DNA of 64,000 nt. Origin: Nostoc sp. UHCC 0702. GTDB lineage: Bacteria; Cyanobacteriota; Cyanobacteriia; Cyanobacteriales; Nostocaceae. Under the pieces are notes generated by a model. That model was not told the origin of the DNA. It worked only from the letters and a program-made list of their open reading frames with translations, and did no database searches. A program made the translations under genes and the position numbers. How positions within the stretch are numbered: position 1 is the first letter of the stretch; every line of letters begins with the position of its first letter. Below, in pieces: positions 1 to 9,686 of the stretch. The stretch is from contig CP071065.1 in assembly GCA_017164015.1 (NCBI GenBank), positions 4,565,918 through 4,629,917 on the forward strand, written 5' to 3'.

Positions 1-3000
1 GCGGGGCAATTGTGGCCAGCGTTGCAAGCTGGGTTAATTCTACCGTTAAGTCAGGACTATAAAATTCCCTTAGTGTTTAATCAGGAGGAATCTGACGAGA
101 TTGCCTTAACTGATGTCAAGGTTGACTACAAGTTTTTACATGACCGGGTGCAACAAGCAGCTTATTCTCTAATTCCCGATGAACAGAAAAAAGCAACGCA
201 CCTCAAAATTGGACAATTACTACTACAAAATACTTCTCCAGAAGCACGCAAAGAAAATATATTTGCTTTAGTTAATCAACTCAATTATGGAATTGATTTA
301 CTGATATCTGAAACAGAAAAATATGAACTAGCAGAACTCAATTTGATTGCGGGTCAGAGAGCCAAAGCAGCCACAGCACACGATTCTGCCGTCAAATATT
401 TGCAAGTGGGTTTAGGACTATTAGCAGCAGATAGTTGGCAAAGTCACTATCAACTGACATTAGCACTGCATGAAGAAGCAGTAGAGGCAGCATTTTTAAG
501 CGGTAATTTTGAGGCAATGCAGAGATTAGTTGCAGTAGTGGAAAACCGCGCCACTTCGCTACTAGATAAAGTGAAAATATATGAAGTCAAGATTCAAGCT
601 AATATGGCCCAGAACAAGCTGCTGGAAGCAGTTAATACAGGGCTACAAGCTTTAAAGTTGTTAGGAATAGAGTTTCCCCAACAGCCAACCTCATCGGATA
701 TTGAAGAGGGACTGGCAGAAACTGCGTCAATTTTGAGTGGTAAGCCAATTGAGGACTTGCTCAATCTACCTCTAATGAGCGATCCTAATCAACTAGCAGC
801 TATTCGACTGATGGCAAATATCTGTCCTCCCTCATACATGGCTGCACCGCAACTATTACCCTTATTGGTATGTAAACAGATCAATTTATCCGTTCAATAT
901 GGCAATGCTTCTTTGTCTGCCTTTGCATATACCATATATGGTTTTATTCTTTGCAGTGTTGTCGGAGATATAAATTCCGGTTATCAGTTTGGTCAATTGG
1001 CTGTAAATCTTGTGTCAAAGTTGAATGCTAAAGAAATCAAAGCCAAGATAGGAGTAAATGTAAATTCTACAATCCGACATTGGCAAGAGCATCTCCAAGA
1101 AAGCTTAGAACCTTTGCTGTCATGTTACTCTGTCGGGTTAGAGACAGGAGATTTACAATATGCCGCCTATGGTTTGTCTGTATACTGCGTTCATGCATAC
1201 TTGAGTGGCAAAGAACTGTCTTTGCTGGAAACAGAAATGGCAACCTCTAGGAATGCGATTCATCTCATCAAACAAGAAACGGTACTTTATTCTCAAGAAA
1301 TTTTTTGGCAGGCTGTTTTAAACATGAGGGGAAAGGCAGAAAATCCATGCCTGCTTAAGGGTCAAGCTTACGATGAACAGACGATGCTACCGCTGCATCA
1401 ACGAAACAACGACCAAATGACAATTCATTATTTATATTTGCACAAACTTGTACTTTGTTATTTATTTGAGAATTACTCGGAAGCAGTTAAAAATATCGCT
1501 ACAGTAGAAAGTTCGTTGAGTGCAGCAATAGGACAGATCAGTTTTGCAATTTTTTATTTCTATGATTCTTTGGTGCAATTGGCAGCGTACCCGGATAGTT
1601 TGGAATCAGAGCAAAAAAATATTATTGAGCGAGTCAGAAATAATCAAGAAAAGATGCAAAAATGGGCGCATTATGCTCCGATGAATTTTTTGCACAAATT
1701 CTATTTAGTAGAGGCAGAACGCCATCGAGTTTTAGGAGACAAATTAGAAGCAATTGAGATGTATGATCAGGCGATCGCAGTTGCTAAAGAAAACGACTAC
1801 ATCAACGAAGAAGCCTTGGCTTATGAACTCGCGGCTAAATTTTATTTGTCATGGGGTAAAGAAACGATCGCTCAAACCTACATGACCAATGCCTACTATA
1901 CTTATGGTCGTTGGGGGGCTGTTGGTAAAGTCAAAGATTTAGAGTCAAAATATCCACAATTAATTAAACGCTCTCCAGAAACACAAAAGCTCGAAACAAA
2001 TTACCTAGAACTAACGCAAACAAGTTCTACAACTACCTCCGCTAGTCACGTTCTTGACTTGATGACGGTGATGAAAGCCGCGTTAGTCTTGTCAGAAGAA
2101 ATGGTGTTTAGTCAGCTGCTGGAAAAGTTGATGAAAATTGTCATGGAAAATGCTGGCGCTCAAAAAGGTTATTTTATTGCCAAGCATGAGAATCAATGGA
2201 TGCTAGAAGCAGCGGGAATGATTGCAGATCAGGATATTCGCGTTGTTGTTAACTCACAGAGTGAAACTAATTCCCCTTTACTGCCAATTGCCTTATTCAA
2301 TTATGTGGAAATAACCAGAAACACCCTGGTTTTAGATGATGCTGTGGAAGACTCCCGCTTTACTGTGGATGCTTATATTGACACTCATCAATCCAAGTCG
2401 ATTTTGTGTCTACCTTTGATTCACTCTCACAAATTTACTGGTATTCTTTACCTAGAAAATAATCTGATTTCTGGTGCTTTTACTCCAGAAAGAGTGAATG
2501 TGCTGAGTTTATTGACAGCACAAATTTCCATTGCGATCGATAATGCCCGTCTCTACACTAACCTGCAAATTTACTCGCAACAACTAGAAGCCAAATCACA
2601 AGAACTCGCAGCTAAAAATGAAGCTTTGCAAGCATCGGAAAAGCGAGAACGAGAGAAAGCCGAACAACTCAAACAATATCTGCGTAAACTACAACAAGCC
2701 CAAGCTCAACTTGTGCAGACTGAGAAAATGTCCAGCTTAGGGCAACTAGTAGCAGGTGTTGCCCATGAAATCAACAATCCGGTGAATTTTATTTTTGGCA
2801 ACCTCACCCATGCTAATGAATATACCCAAGAGGTACTAAGAATACTGGAACTTTACCAGAAACATTACCCATTTCCCCATGCAGAGATTGAACAGGAGGC
2901 TATGGCAATTGATCTAGAATTTTTGCTGGAAGATTTGCCCAAGCTACTGTACTCTATGCGGGTTGGGGCAGACCGGATTCGTAAAATTGTCGCATCTCTG

Positions 3001-3525
3001 CGGACATTCTCGCGCATGGACGAAGCCGAGATGAAACCCGTTGATATTCATGAGGGAATCGACAGTACGCTGATGATTCTGCAACATCGCCTCAAAGCTA
3101 AGTCAGACCGTATCCCTATTGAGGTGATTAAAAACTACAGCGACTTGCCTGTGGTGGAATGCTATGCTGGAGAACTGAATCAAGTATTTATGAATGTGTT
3201 GAGTAATGCGATCGATGCTTTAGAGGATTCATTAGCAAGTAATCAAGGACAAAGCATTACCCCAACCATTACCATTCACACTGAATTAGTTGATCAGCAT
3301 CATGTTGAAATTCGCATTGCAGACAATGGTCAAGGTATGCCAGAGTTTGTTCGTCAACGCTTGTTCAATCCGTTTTTTACTACAAAACCTGTGGGCAAAG
3401 GTACGGGTATGGGCTTGTCGATTAGCTATCAAATTGTCACTGAAAAACATCGTGGTTCACTTACTTGTACCTCACAACCAGGAGCAGGAGCAGAGTTTCA
3501 AATCCGCATTCCCCTCCGTCAATAA
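1..3525 (+). CDS. AAA-ATPase/GAF/sensor histidine kinase, 5' part missing
   Basis: The reading frame is open from base 1, so the gene begins upstream of the window; the TTG at base 10 is not a credible start. Residues are counted from that TTG. About 1-60 resemble the end of an AAA/STAND module (DRVQQAAYSLIP). About 60-660 are helical and repeat-like. A GAF-type domain lies near 690-855, then a coiled coil. The kinase core has the H-box AHEINNPVNF with phospho-acceptor His near 919, an N-box near 1062-1067, DNGQG near 1105 and GKGTGMGLS. The C-terminal two thirds match the large cyanobacterial proteins that fuse a Ser/Thr kinase domain, an AAA domain, GAF and a histidine kinase; the Ser/Thr kinase part would lie outside the window. 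No receiver domain is present, so it needs a separate partner. The kinase core closely resembles that of the gene at 24344-26008. Confidence 0.88.
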   Translation, partial: AGQLWPALQAGLILPLSQDYKIPLVFNQEESDEIALTDVKVDYKFLHDRVQQAAYSLIPDEQKKATHLKIGQLLLQNTSPEARKENIFALVNQLNYGIDLLISETEKYELAELNLIAGQRAKAATAHDSAVKYLQVGLGLLAADSWQSHYQLTLALHEEAVEAAFLSGNFEAMQRLVAVVENRATSLLDKVKIYEVKIQANMAQNKLLEAVNTGLQALKLLGIEFPQQPTSSDIEEGLAETASILSGKPIEDLLNLPLMSDPNQLAAIRLMANICPPSYMAAPQLLPLLVCKQINLSVQYGNASLSAFAYTIYGFILCSVVGDINSGYQFGQLAVNLVSKLNAKEIKAKIGVNVNSTIRHWQEHLQESLEPLLSCYSVGLETGDLQYAAYGLSVYCVHAYLSGKELSLLETEMATSRNAIHLIKQETVLYSQEIFWQAVLNMRGKAENPCLLKGQAYDEQTMLPLHQRNNDQMTIHYLYLHKLVLCYLFENYSEAVKNIATVESSLSAAIGQISFAIFYFYDSLVQLAAYPDSLESEQKNIIERVRNNQEKMQKWAHYAPMNFLHKFYLVEAERHRVLGDKLEAIEMYDQAIAVAKENDYINEEALAYELAAKFYLSWGKETIAQTYMTNAYYTYGRWGAVGKVKDLESKYPQLIKRSPETQKLETNYLELTQTSSTTTSASHVLDLMTVMKAALVLSEEMVFSQLLEKLMKIVMENAGAQKGYFIAKHENQWMLEAAGMIADQDIRVVVNSQSETNSPLLPIALFNYVEITRNTLVLDDAVEDSRFTVDAYIDTHQSKSILCLPLIHSHKFTGILYLENNLISGAFTPERVNVLSLLTAQISIAIDNARLYTNLQIYSQQLEAKSQELAAKNEALQASEKREREKAEQLKQYLRKLQQAQAQLVQTEKMSSLGQLVAGVAHEINNPVNFIFGNLTHANEYTQEVLRILELYQKHYPFPHAEIEQEAMAIDLEFLLEDLPKLLYSMRVGADRIRKIVASLRTFSRMDEAEMKPVDIHEGIDSTLMILQHRLKAKSDRIPIEVIKNYSDLPVVECYAGELNQVFMNVLSNAIDALEDSLASNQGQSITPTITIHTELVDQHHVEIRIADNGQGMPEFVRQRLFNPFFTTKPVGKGTGMGLSISYQIVTEKHRGSLTCTSQPGAGAEFQIRIPLRQ

Positions 3526-4129
3526 GGGTGCAGGTTGTATATATTGAGTTAGGATTTATACGAATTTTGGTTAATTAGTTATGATTCCCCGACTCATTGC
3601 ACCCCACCCCCAACCCCTCCCCTTACTAAGGGGAGGGGAGACAAAGGATAGCTTTGGTGGGGTGGGGTTGTTCGTATTTAACAAGTAATCAAGCAAACTC
3701 GATATTATAACAATTCTAGTTAATTTAGTAGTAATGCACCGCCAAAGATTTGCGGTGCGTTAGGACGTTCCGTCCATAACGCACCCTACTGGCGTGACCG
3801 GACTAAAGTAGTGCATAAATATAACTCTTGTGGGACGGGCTAGAAGCCCATCCGGTGCGGGCTGTCCGGCCCACACCACAAGAAAATCATCATGCAACAT
3901 TTTAGCCTTGACACGCCACTACTGGCGTGACCGGACTAATTTAGTACGTATTTCACACAAATACGGAAATTGTTTTTATTTTCTTGTAGTTATAAAGTTT
4001 ATGGCTTTTACAAAATAAAATAAGCATCTATCTTGAGATATATTTTTTATATTTACTCTTTTTGTAAGCATTTTTGAAAACTAGTTATGCAAAAATGTTT
4101 TTTACTACTAGATTAATTGCATATTTGTT
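3526..4129. other. Intergenic stretch rich in repeats, no gene
   Basis: It holds a MITE-like element (3556-3705) and a hairpin repeat at 3752-3787 (GCGGTGCGTTAGGACG...), of which a second copy lies at 60319-60354. A 20-base direct repeat TACTGGCGTGACCGGACTAA occurs at 3787-3806 and 3920-3939. Between the two copies is a palindromic repeat with CTTGTGGG/CCACAAG ends (about 3826-3882). The A+T-rich last 200 bases probably carry the promoter of the next kinase, but I see no clear boxes. Confidence 0.6.
3556..3705. mobile_element. MITE-like element, copy A
   Basis: About 150 bases with imperfect inverted ends. Read inward, the right end is ATATCGAGTTTGCTTGATTA and the left end is ATACGAATTTTGGTTAATTA. 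The interior has a C-rich/G-rich palindrome (CCCCTCCCC.../GGGGAGGGG) and the string CATTGCACCCC. Copy F (51842-51990) has the same ends and the same core in the opposite orientation. It has no coding capacity, so mobility would need a transposase in trans. Confidence 0.6.
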
Positions 4130-6772
4130 ATGGCAATAAAAATGTTGGTCGTAGAATTATCTGAAACCAAACATACATTTTGTTGTATTTTTACAAATTT
4201 GCAATATTTTTTATATTTTTGCAAAAAAAGGAAAAATTTATTGGTTAATAAAGACTTATTTATCCAACTTTTTACTATTTCTACTAAACTTTCCCTGCGA
4301 ACCGTTCTGGTAGTCCCCTTTATTCTGCAAATTTCTGCGGCGGTGGGTTTAACGGGTTATCTTTCATTGAGAAATGGGCAAAAAGCAGTCAATGATGTCG
4401 CAGCACAACTGCAAACTGAAATTAGCCAACGTGTTGAACAGAATCTACAAAGTTACCTTGAACCTCTTCATAAAGTTAATCAAGCTAACGATATAGCTAT
4501 TAGTATTGGTGAATTTAATATAAAAGATAATGCAAAATTAGAACGTTACTTTTTTGAGCAATTAAAAATATACACTGATATAAATTTAATTGGTTTTGCT
4601 AATTTAAACAGAGAATTATTTTCAGCAGAAAGGTACTCTGATGGCTCATTGACAATTAGAGTATCTAATAAATCTACTGGCTATGAATTGCGTACCTATA
4701 AAACTAATAGTAAAGGAAATCGTCTTGAAATCATCGACAGTGGCAAAAACTACAATCCTCAAAAGCGCGATTGGTATAAAAAACCCATACAGACGGGTAA
4801 ACAAAGCTGGAGCGAGATTTATCCCCATGTTACTGGTTCTACTTTATATATTGCCGCTAGCCAGCCAGTTTATAACAAAAAAGGCAAATTGGTAGGAGTA
4901 TTACTTTCAAATTTAAATCTCTTACAAATTGGAACTTTCTTAAAAAGCTTAAAAATCGGTAAAACAGGACAAAGTTTTATCATCGAGCGTTCAGGAATGT
5001 TAGTGGCAACTTCAACAAAAGAAAAGCCATTCCGGTTTGCAGAAACAGCGGTAGCACTGCCAGAAAATAAGGTGAAGCGACTGTTGGCTAAAGATAGTAG
5101 TGATATGATGACGCAAGCAACTGCTAAATATTTAGAAGCTAAATTTGGTAATTTTAATTCTATTAAAAATGAACAGCAATTAGATTTTAAAATAAATGGT
5201 AAGCGTCAGTTTATCCAAGTGTTACCTTTCCAAGATCATCGGAAACTTGACTGGTTAATTGTGGTAGTAGTCCCAGAAGATGATTTTATGGAGGAAATTA
5301 ACGCTAATAGCCGCACCACTATTTTGCTGTGTATTGTGGCTTTGATGGTGGCTGTTGCTGTTGGTATTCTAATTTTACGGTGGATAACTCAACCAATTAT
5401 AACTTTAAAAGAATCTGCTTTAGCACTCACAAAAGGTGATTGGGAAAACAGGATAGAAATAAAGCGTTCTGATGAGTTGGGGGAATTAGCCAAGTCATTT
5501 AATAGTATGGCGCATCAACTGCAAACAAAATTTTTAGAAATGCAGGATTTAAACAAAGCTTTGTTGCAGAGTGAAAGTTGCCTAAAGCAATTTCTCGAAG
5601 CTGTGCCTGTAGGTATTTCAATACACGATCGCACTGGGCAACTCTACTATGCTAATGGAATTACACAACAGTTACTCGGCATTGAGACATTAGCAGAAGT
5701 CGAAAGCGAACAATTGGCAGAATTTTACCAGATTTATCTGGCTGAAAGTGACCAGTTGTATCCTACTGCCCAATTACCAATCATGCGTTCTTTAGCAGGT
5801 GAAACTGTTCACGTTGATAATTTAGAGCTGCATCAAGACAATAAAATTATCCCTCTAGAAGTTTTTAGCACGCCAATTTTTGATGAAACTGGAAACATAG
5901 TATATGCGATCGCAGCTTCTATTGATATTACCGAACGCAAACAAGCACAGAAGCTCCTAGCTGATTATAATTCTATTTTGGAGCAACAAGTTGCTGAACG
6001 TACCCAAGAACTACAACGGGAAATCGCTGAACGGTCTATCTTAGCAGAACGTAACCGTTTAGCACAGGAAATCCACGATACTTTAGCCCAAGCCTTCGCC
6101 GTTGTCATTGTCCACTTAGACACCGCCTCACGCAAAGTGACCACAGATATAGATACGGCACAGGCATTAATCAAAGCAGGGCGGGACTTGGCGCACTCTG
6201 GGCTGACAGAAGCACGCCGTTCCATTAAAGCATTACGCTCACAATTATTAGAAGACGGTGATATATTTAATGCTCTCAATCGCTTCGCCACACAGATGTT
6301 TTCGGCTACCAATACACATATTGTCTGTCAACTAATAGGCGAAATCTATCCTCTACCTTCAGATGTTGAAAACAACTTGCTTCGCATTGGACAGGAAGCA
6401 TTAACTAATGCTTTCAAGTACGCCAAAGCCAGGGAAATCCAAATTGAACTGGCGTATCAACAAAGACAGTGCAGCTTGCGAATCAAAGATGATGGACAAG
6501 GGTTTGACATGGGCATATTTGACTTTTCCCAGAATCTGGAAAACCCCTCTCCAAACCTCTCTCCCAGAGGGGGAGAGGCTTTGAATTTTCCCCCTTCCCT
6601 AGTAGGGAAGGGGGTTAGGGGGTTAGGTTTTTCACATGGCGTGAAAAGTCAGGTTAACGGCTTTGGTCTTTTAGTCATGAGCGAACGAGCTGAAAGCATT
6701 GGCGCAAAATTAACAATTCAGAGTTCGCCAGGACAAGGAACGGAAGTTTCAGTGTTAGTCTACCGGGAGTAA
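4130..6772 (+). CDS. Cache-HAMP-PAS sensor histidine kinase, NarL/HisKA_3 type
   Basis: Membrane sensor kinase of 880 residues. TM1 is near 58-78, then an extracytoplasmic dCache-like sensor (about 80-390; motifs RDWYKKPI and GKTGQSFIIE). TM2 is near 398-420, followed by HAMP (about 420-475), PAS (about 480-620) and a HisKA_3 dimerisation helix (ERNRLAQEIHDTLAQA, phospho-acceptor His near 649). The ATPase domain has the N-box EALTNAFKYAKA and DDGQGFD (787-793). Between that motif and GFGLLVMSERAE, roughly 40 codons of repeat DNA are inserted in frame at the ATP-lid position (see 6521-6650). ATG 4130 is the only early ATG, but the first 40 residues are atypical and a later non-ATG start just before TM1 is possible. 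The response regulator lies 84 bases downstream and is the likely partner. Confidence 0.9.
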   Translation: MAIKMLVVELSETKHTFCCIFTNLQYFLYFCKKRKNLLVNKDLFIQLFTISTKLSLRTVLVVPFILQISAAVGLTGYLSLRNGQKAVNDVAAQLQTEISQRVEQNLQSYLEPLHKVNQANDIAISIGEFNIKDNAKLERYFFEQLKIYTDINLIGFANLNRELFSAERYSDGSLTIRVSNKSTGYELRTYKTNSKGNRLEIIDSGKNYNPQKRDWYKKPIQTGKQSWSEIYPHVTGSTLYIAASQPVYNKKGKLVGVLLSNLNLLQIGTFLKSLKIGKTGQSFIIERSGMLVATSTKEKPFRFAETAVALPENKVKRLLAKDSSDMMTQATAKYLEAKFGNFNSIKNEQQLDFKINGKRQFIQVLPFQDHRKLDWLIVVVVPEDDFMEEINANSRTTILLCIVALMVAVAVGILILRWITQPIITLKESALALTKGDWENRIEIKRSDELGELAKSFNSMAHQLQTKFLEMQDLNKALLQSESCLKQFLEAVPVGISIHDRTGQLYYANGITQQLLGIETLAEVESEQLAEFYQIYLAESDQLYPTAQLPIMRSLAGETVHVDNLELHQDNKIIPLEVFSTPIFDETGNIVYAIAASIDITERKQAQKLLADYNSILEQQVAERTQELQREIAERSILAERNRLAQEIHDTLAQAFAVVIVHLDTASRKVTTDIDTAQALIKAGRDLAHSGLTEARRSIKALRSQLLEDGDIFNALNRFATQMFSATNTHIVCQLIGEIYPLPSDVENNLLRIGQEALTNAFKYAKAREIQIELAYQQRQCSLRIKDDGQGFDMGIFDFSQNLENPSPNLSPRGGEALNFPPSLVGKGVRGLGFSHGVKSQVNGFGLLVMSERAESIGAKLTIQSSPGQGTEVSVLVYRE
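6521..6650. repeat. Palindromic repeat inserted in frame in the kinase ATPase domain
   Basis: About 130 bases with short inverted ends (GACTTTTC at 6521-6528, GAAAAGTC at 6643-6650). Inside are two further palindromes: CTCTCCC...GGGAGAG and a CCCCCTTCCC/GGGAAGGGGG pair. It resembles the C-rich/G-rich hairpin repeats found between genes elsewhere in the window. Here it is translated without a stop and gives a Pro/Gly/Ser-rich stretch (LSPRGGEALNF...) in the kinase. Confidence 0.75.
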
Positions 6773-6856
6773 ACCAGCGTTAGCCAATTTAATGTCATTC
6801 GCATAAATAACGTAAATGCATCTGATGAAAATATAAACTGCCGAGAGTAAAGGATT

Positions 6857-7486
6857 ATGCGCCAATCTCATGTTATTCGCATCCTGATTGCTGACGATCA
6901 TCCAATTCTAGGACAAGCTTTAACAATGTTTATTGAATGTGAGCCAGATATGACTGTAGTCGGACATGCTTGTGATGGGCGAGAAGCGTTAGAACTGTTC
7001 TGCACACATCAGCCAGATGTGGCGCTGATGGATTTGCAAATGCCGAAGATGGAAGGTGCTGATGCGATCGCTGCTATCTGTGCTAAATTTAAACACACCC
7101 GAATCCTTGTGTTGACTACCTTTGATGGCGATGAAGATATTTATCAGGCACTACAGGCTGGTGCAAAGGGTTATATCCTTAAGGGGGCGGAACCGAATGA
7201 ACTCTTGGATGCCATTCGCACTGTTCATCAAGGTCAAAAGTATATTCCGCCTAGTATAGCAGCCAAGCTAGCCGAGCGCGTGGGTAGCCAGGAATTGAGC
7301 GATCGCGAGTTGGAGGTGCTGCGCCTGATAGCCAAGGGTAAGAATAACCAGCAGATTAGCGCTGACTTAAATATCGCTGAGAGTACCGTTAGGTTCCATG
7401 CTAATAATATTTTTGGGAAGTTGAACGTGAGCGATCGGACTCAAGCCCTAGTCACTGCGCTGCATCGGGGGATTGTCAGGCTGTAG
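6857..7486 (+). CDS. NarL/FixJ-family response regulator
   Basis: A 209-residue, full-length two-domain regulator. The receiver domain (about 7-125) has the acidic pair DD (13-14), phospho-acceptor Asp59 in LMDLQMP, a Thr in VLTTFDG and Lys in YILKGA. A linker leads to a LuxR-type HTH (about 145-205; LSDRELEVLRLIAKGKNNQQ, then ESTVRFHANNIFGKL). It lies 84 bases after the HisKA_3 kinase on the same strand, and that kinase class normally pairs with NarL-type regulators, so the two probably form one two-component system. Target genes cannot be read from the sequence. A good terminator follows. Confidence 0.95.
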   Translation: MRQSHVIRILIADDHPILGQALTMFIECEPDMTVVGHACDGREALELFCTHQPDVALMDLQMPKMEGADAIAAICAKFKHTRILVLTTFDGDEDIYQALQAGAKGYILKGAEPNELLDAIRTVHQGQKYIPPSIAAKLAERVGSQELSDRELEVLRLIAKGKNNQQISADLNIAESTVRFHANNIFGKLNVSDRTQALVTALHRGIVRL

Positions 7487-7521
7487 TCGCATTTTGGCGA
7501 CCTCACATTTTGATAGGTTTA

Positions 7522-7560
7522 AAACCCAACATTTCGCTAGTGACAATGTTGGGTTTATTT
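7522..7560 (+). terminator. Rho-independent terminator after the response regulator
   Basis: A 12-bp perfect stem AAACCCAACATT (7522-7533) / AATGTTGGGTTT (7545-7556) with an 11-base loop, followed by ATTTTC. It begins 36 bases after the stop codon and would end the kinase-regulator transcript. Confidence 0.75.
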
Positions 7561-8007
7561 TCTATGCTCAGGATATTCACTTGGTTTTGGTTTGTATAAG
7601 TTTATGGAGGGTGTTCACATTACTTACATGAGGATAAAGTAGCGATTGCCTCTGGCAACACCTTTGGTATGGTCACAATTTGCTCGCAATTCATTTGATA
7701 GCTCTGTGCGACACAGTATTTGACTAAAAGCTGAAGTTAGAGCTTAACTGCCTTAAGTTGCTGAGTGTAATTGCAGTTAGCGTTGGATACTAACATTAGC
7801 TATAGGACTCATATCTGATTTTTGAACAAGATTTCAGATAAAACCCTGATAAAACTGGCTTTTCAGTCTCAGTATGTTTTCAGAAATCAAATTGGAGTCC
7901 TATAATAACTTTGAGTTGTGTCATTCTATCAATTTATTTTTATAGCTATATGTTTAGACAAGCTAATATCTAGTTTCCTTGGTAACCAATATTCTGGAGT
8001 TATAATT
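7561..8007. other. Intergenic stretch, no gene recognised
   Basis: No convincing coding sequence. Near 7805-7905 there are two related strings (aggactcatatctgatttt and the later gagtcctata) that form an imperfect inverted repeat; a similar 'gagtcctatat' occurs near 23820. The GTG at 7918 opens the next frame but has no ribosome site; the ATG at 8008 is preferred. Confidence 0.5.
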
Positions 8008-8478
8008 ATGGCAATTATTCGAGATGTCGTTATTTTAAATATTTTTACTTTTTTTGTAGGTTTTGTTCTGGCAATGGCTACACCTAGCTTATCGTTTGAA
8101 GAAATGATTCCGTTAATTGCTTTAATTAATATAATTATCGTCTCCTTTGCTTTTTTAATAATAGGTTGTGTAGCAAAAATCAATCGATTTCAACACTTGA
8201 GGGCTGTTGCTCTTTTGCTATGGGTAGGAGGCATCGTTAATATTTATATTATCCCAGGAACCAACTTTTTAACATGGTTAACTTCTGGTATAATAATATT
8301 TATATGTATGCTAATTGGAGGATGGTTGTCATTTTTGATTGTACCTAAATCATCAGCCACTAACAACAAAGATAAAAATCGCTCAGCTACGTCAATTCAA
8401 ACTTGGGTTTTGGGGCTGGCAGCTTCCGTTGCTTCAGCTATTTTCAAAGATTTAATTCTTAATGCAATCAAAAGTTAG
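8008..8478 (+). CDS. Small integral membrane protein, unknown function
   Basis: 156 residues from ATG 8008, chosen because GGAGT lies 8 bases upstream. The frame is open back to GTG 7918, which would add 30 residues. Four hydrophobic segments are visible (about 5-25, 35-58, 65-85 and 92-115). A short charged linker with NNKDKNR follows, then an amphipathic C-terminal helix. I do not recognise the family. The next gene (8629) also encodes a tiny, possibly membrane-active protein on the same strand, so the two may be linked; this is a guess from proximity. Confidence 0.55.
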   Translation: MAIIRDVVILNIFTFFVGFVLAMATPSLSFEEMIPLIALINIIIVSFAFLIIGCVAKINRFQHLRAVALLLWVGGIVNIYIIPGTNFLTWLTSGIIIFICMLIGGWLSFLIVPKSSATNNKDKNRSATSIQTWVLGLAASVASAIFKDLILNAIKS

Positions 8479-8628
8479 ATAGGTTACTAGTACAATGTAC
8501 TTCAAATAGAGATTAGATATAGCAAAAATTGCTATTAAAGCTTTTATTTATTTGAAGATACTGTAACATGGATTTCTAACTAAGTTTGTTAGCCAATAAA
8601 GAAAAATTTCACTGATTAGGTAATTCTC

Positions 8629-8826
8629 ATGAACCAGTTATTTAAGGGTTTATTTCGTGGTCTTGCTAGTCACGCTGGTCAGGCTATTGCTGGTGTAATT
8701 ATTACAGGTGTTTTAGGAACATTTGGCATCGATAGTAATGAAGATTCTCAGACTGATAATCAAACAGATTCTCAAACTGACAATCAAGATTTATCCGACT
8801 CAACAAATGAAAATACAAATGCTTAA
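8629..8826 (+). CDS. Small Gly/Ala-rich protein with Asp/Asn/Gln/Thr tail
   Basis: 65 residues. The N-terminal half (1-36) is an amphipathic to hydrophobic segment with small residues at intervals (AGQAIAGVIITGVLGTFG). The C-terminal half is a low-complexity acidic tail built from a tandemly repeated SQTDNQTD-like unit. I do not recognise a family. Its length and composition fit a small membrane-associated peptide, but nothing shows its role. There is no strong ribosome site (AGGTAATTCTC precedes ATG). Confidence 0.4.
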   Translation: MNQLFKGLFRGLASHAGQAIAGVIITGVLGTFGIDSNEDSQTDNQTDSQTDNQDLSDSTNENTNA

Positions 8827-8975
8827 ATGAGTATGTCATGTTAGGAGCGCAATTTTTTCGAGTTAAATATCGACAATTCAATAGGATTTTGAACGTTAAT
8901 CATTCTAAAGACTGTCACACCTATGATATTCATGCATTCGTAAAAATGATCGCTTCTAACTATTATTTTGCATAG

Positions 8976-9100
8976 TTATTAATCACACTCAGCCATCCTT
9001 TCATTTCCTCTTCTAATGTCACAACTTTTATGGCTATATTTACAAAAATAATTTAAATGATGCGCTGTTGAACAGTTGGATGTTCTCTTTGAAAAAGTGA
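8976..9100 (-). pseudogene. Fragment of a PIN-domain toxin gene
   Basis: About 125 bases that align with only scattered mismatches to 9963-10090, the 5' part of the PIN gene at 9687-10124 (for example CAGCCATCCTTTCATTT and TTGGATGTTCTCTTTGAAAA in both). The rest of the gene and its antitoxin are missing, so this is a relic of a duplicated toxin gene. A MITE-type end and repeat DNA follow at once (9101 onward). Confidence 0.7.
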
Positions 9101-9686
9101 AGTGATAAGTTTTTATGAGTTTTTATCATAACTAATTAGGTGGACATGATATGAAGCGATCGCCCCACCAATTACCGCTTCTTGCTACCAAAATTGTTAT
9201 ATTTATAACTCTCATCAAGCGGATGTCTCTTAACTCGCCGAACCAGCATCTACACACTTGTAATGATAGTGTAAAAACAGGCGGTGTCTACGAGCGGCTA
9301 CGCCTATGCACTCTTTATATAGAAGAAATATTCAAACAAAGGGATTCAATTATCACCAATTCATATCATGTCCGGTTAAATAATTATGATTCAATCTCAC
9401 GCAGAGGAGCCACTGCGCTATCGCGGTTTCCCGACAGCCGCGCAAGTGGCGTTCGCAGAGGCGCAGAGAGCTTTTATGAGTTTTGATCATAACTAATTAG
9501 GCGGACATGATATGAAGCGATCGCCCCACTGATTACGGCTTTTTGTTACCAAAATTGCTATATTCATAACTATTGTAGAGGTGATATCTCTTGACTCGCC
9601 GATGCAACGTCTACGCCCTTCTGGTGATAGGGTGAAAGCAGGCGATCGCACCTCAAATAATCATACTTTCATACAGATGATCGCTT
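9101..9686. other. Repeat-filled intergenic stretch
   Basis: Two copies of one repeat lie here, at about 9132-9262 and 9493-9655. Each starts with a MITE right end (GGACATGATAT), continues GAAGCGATCGCCCCAC, then a stretch ending in CTACGC or ACAC. Related copies without the MITE end are at about 11443-11520 and 12655-12800. A MITE-like element (9363-9513) lies between them. The 111-residue frame across 9151-9486 is made of these repeats and is not taken as a gene. Confidence 0.6.
9363..9513. mobile_element. MITE-like element, copy B
   Basis: 151 bases with roughly 30-base imperfect inverted ends. The left end is ATATCATGTCCGGTTAAATA and the right end read inward is ATATCATGTCCGCCTAATTA; both continue into TTATGAT. 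The interior is G+C-rich with several short hairpins and differs from copies A, C and F. It has no open reading frame of its own. Confidence 0.7.

Noticed and set aside
9151..9486. 111-codon frame
   Set aside because: It spans dispersed repeats and the left part of MITE copy B; no family resemblance.
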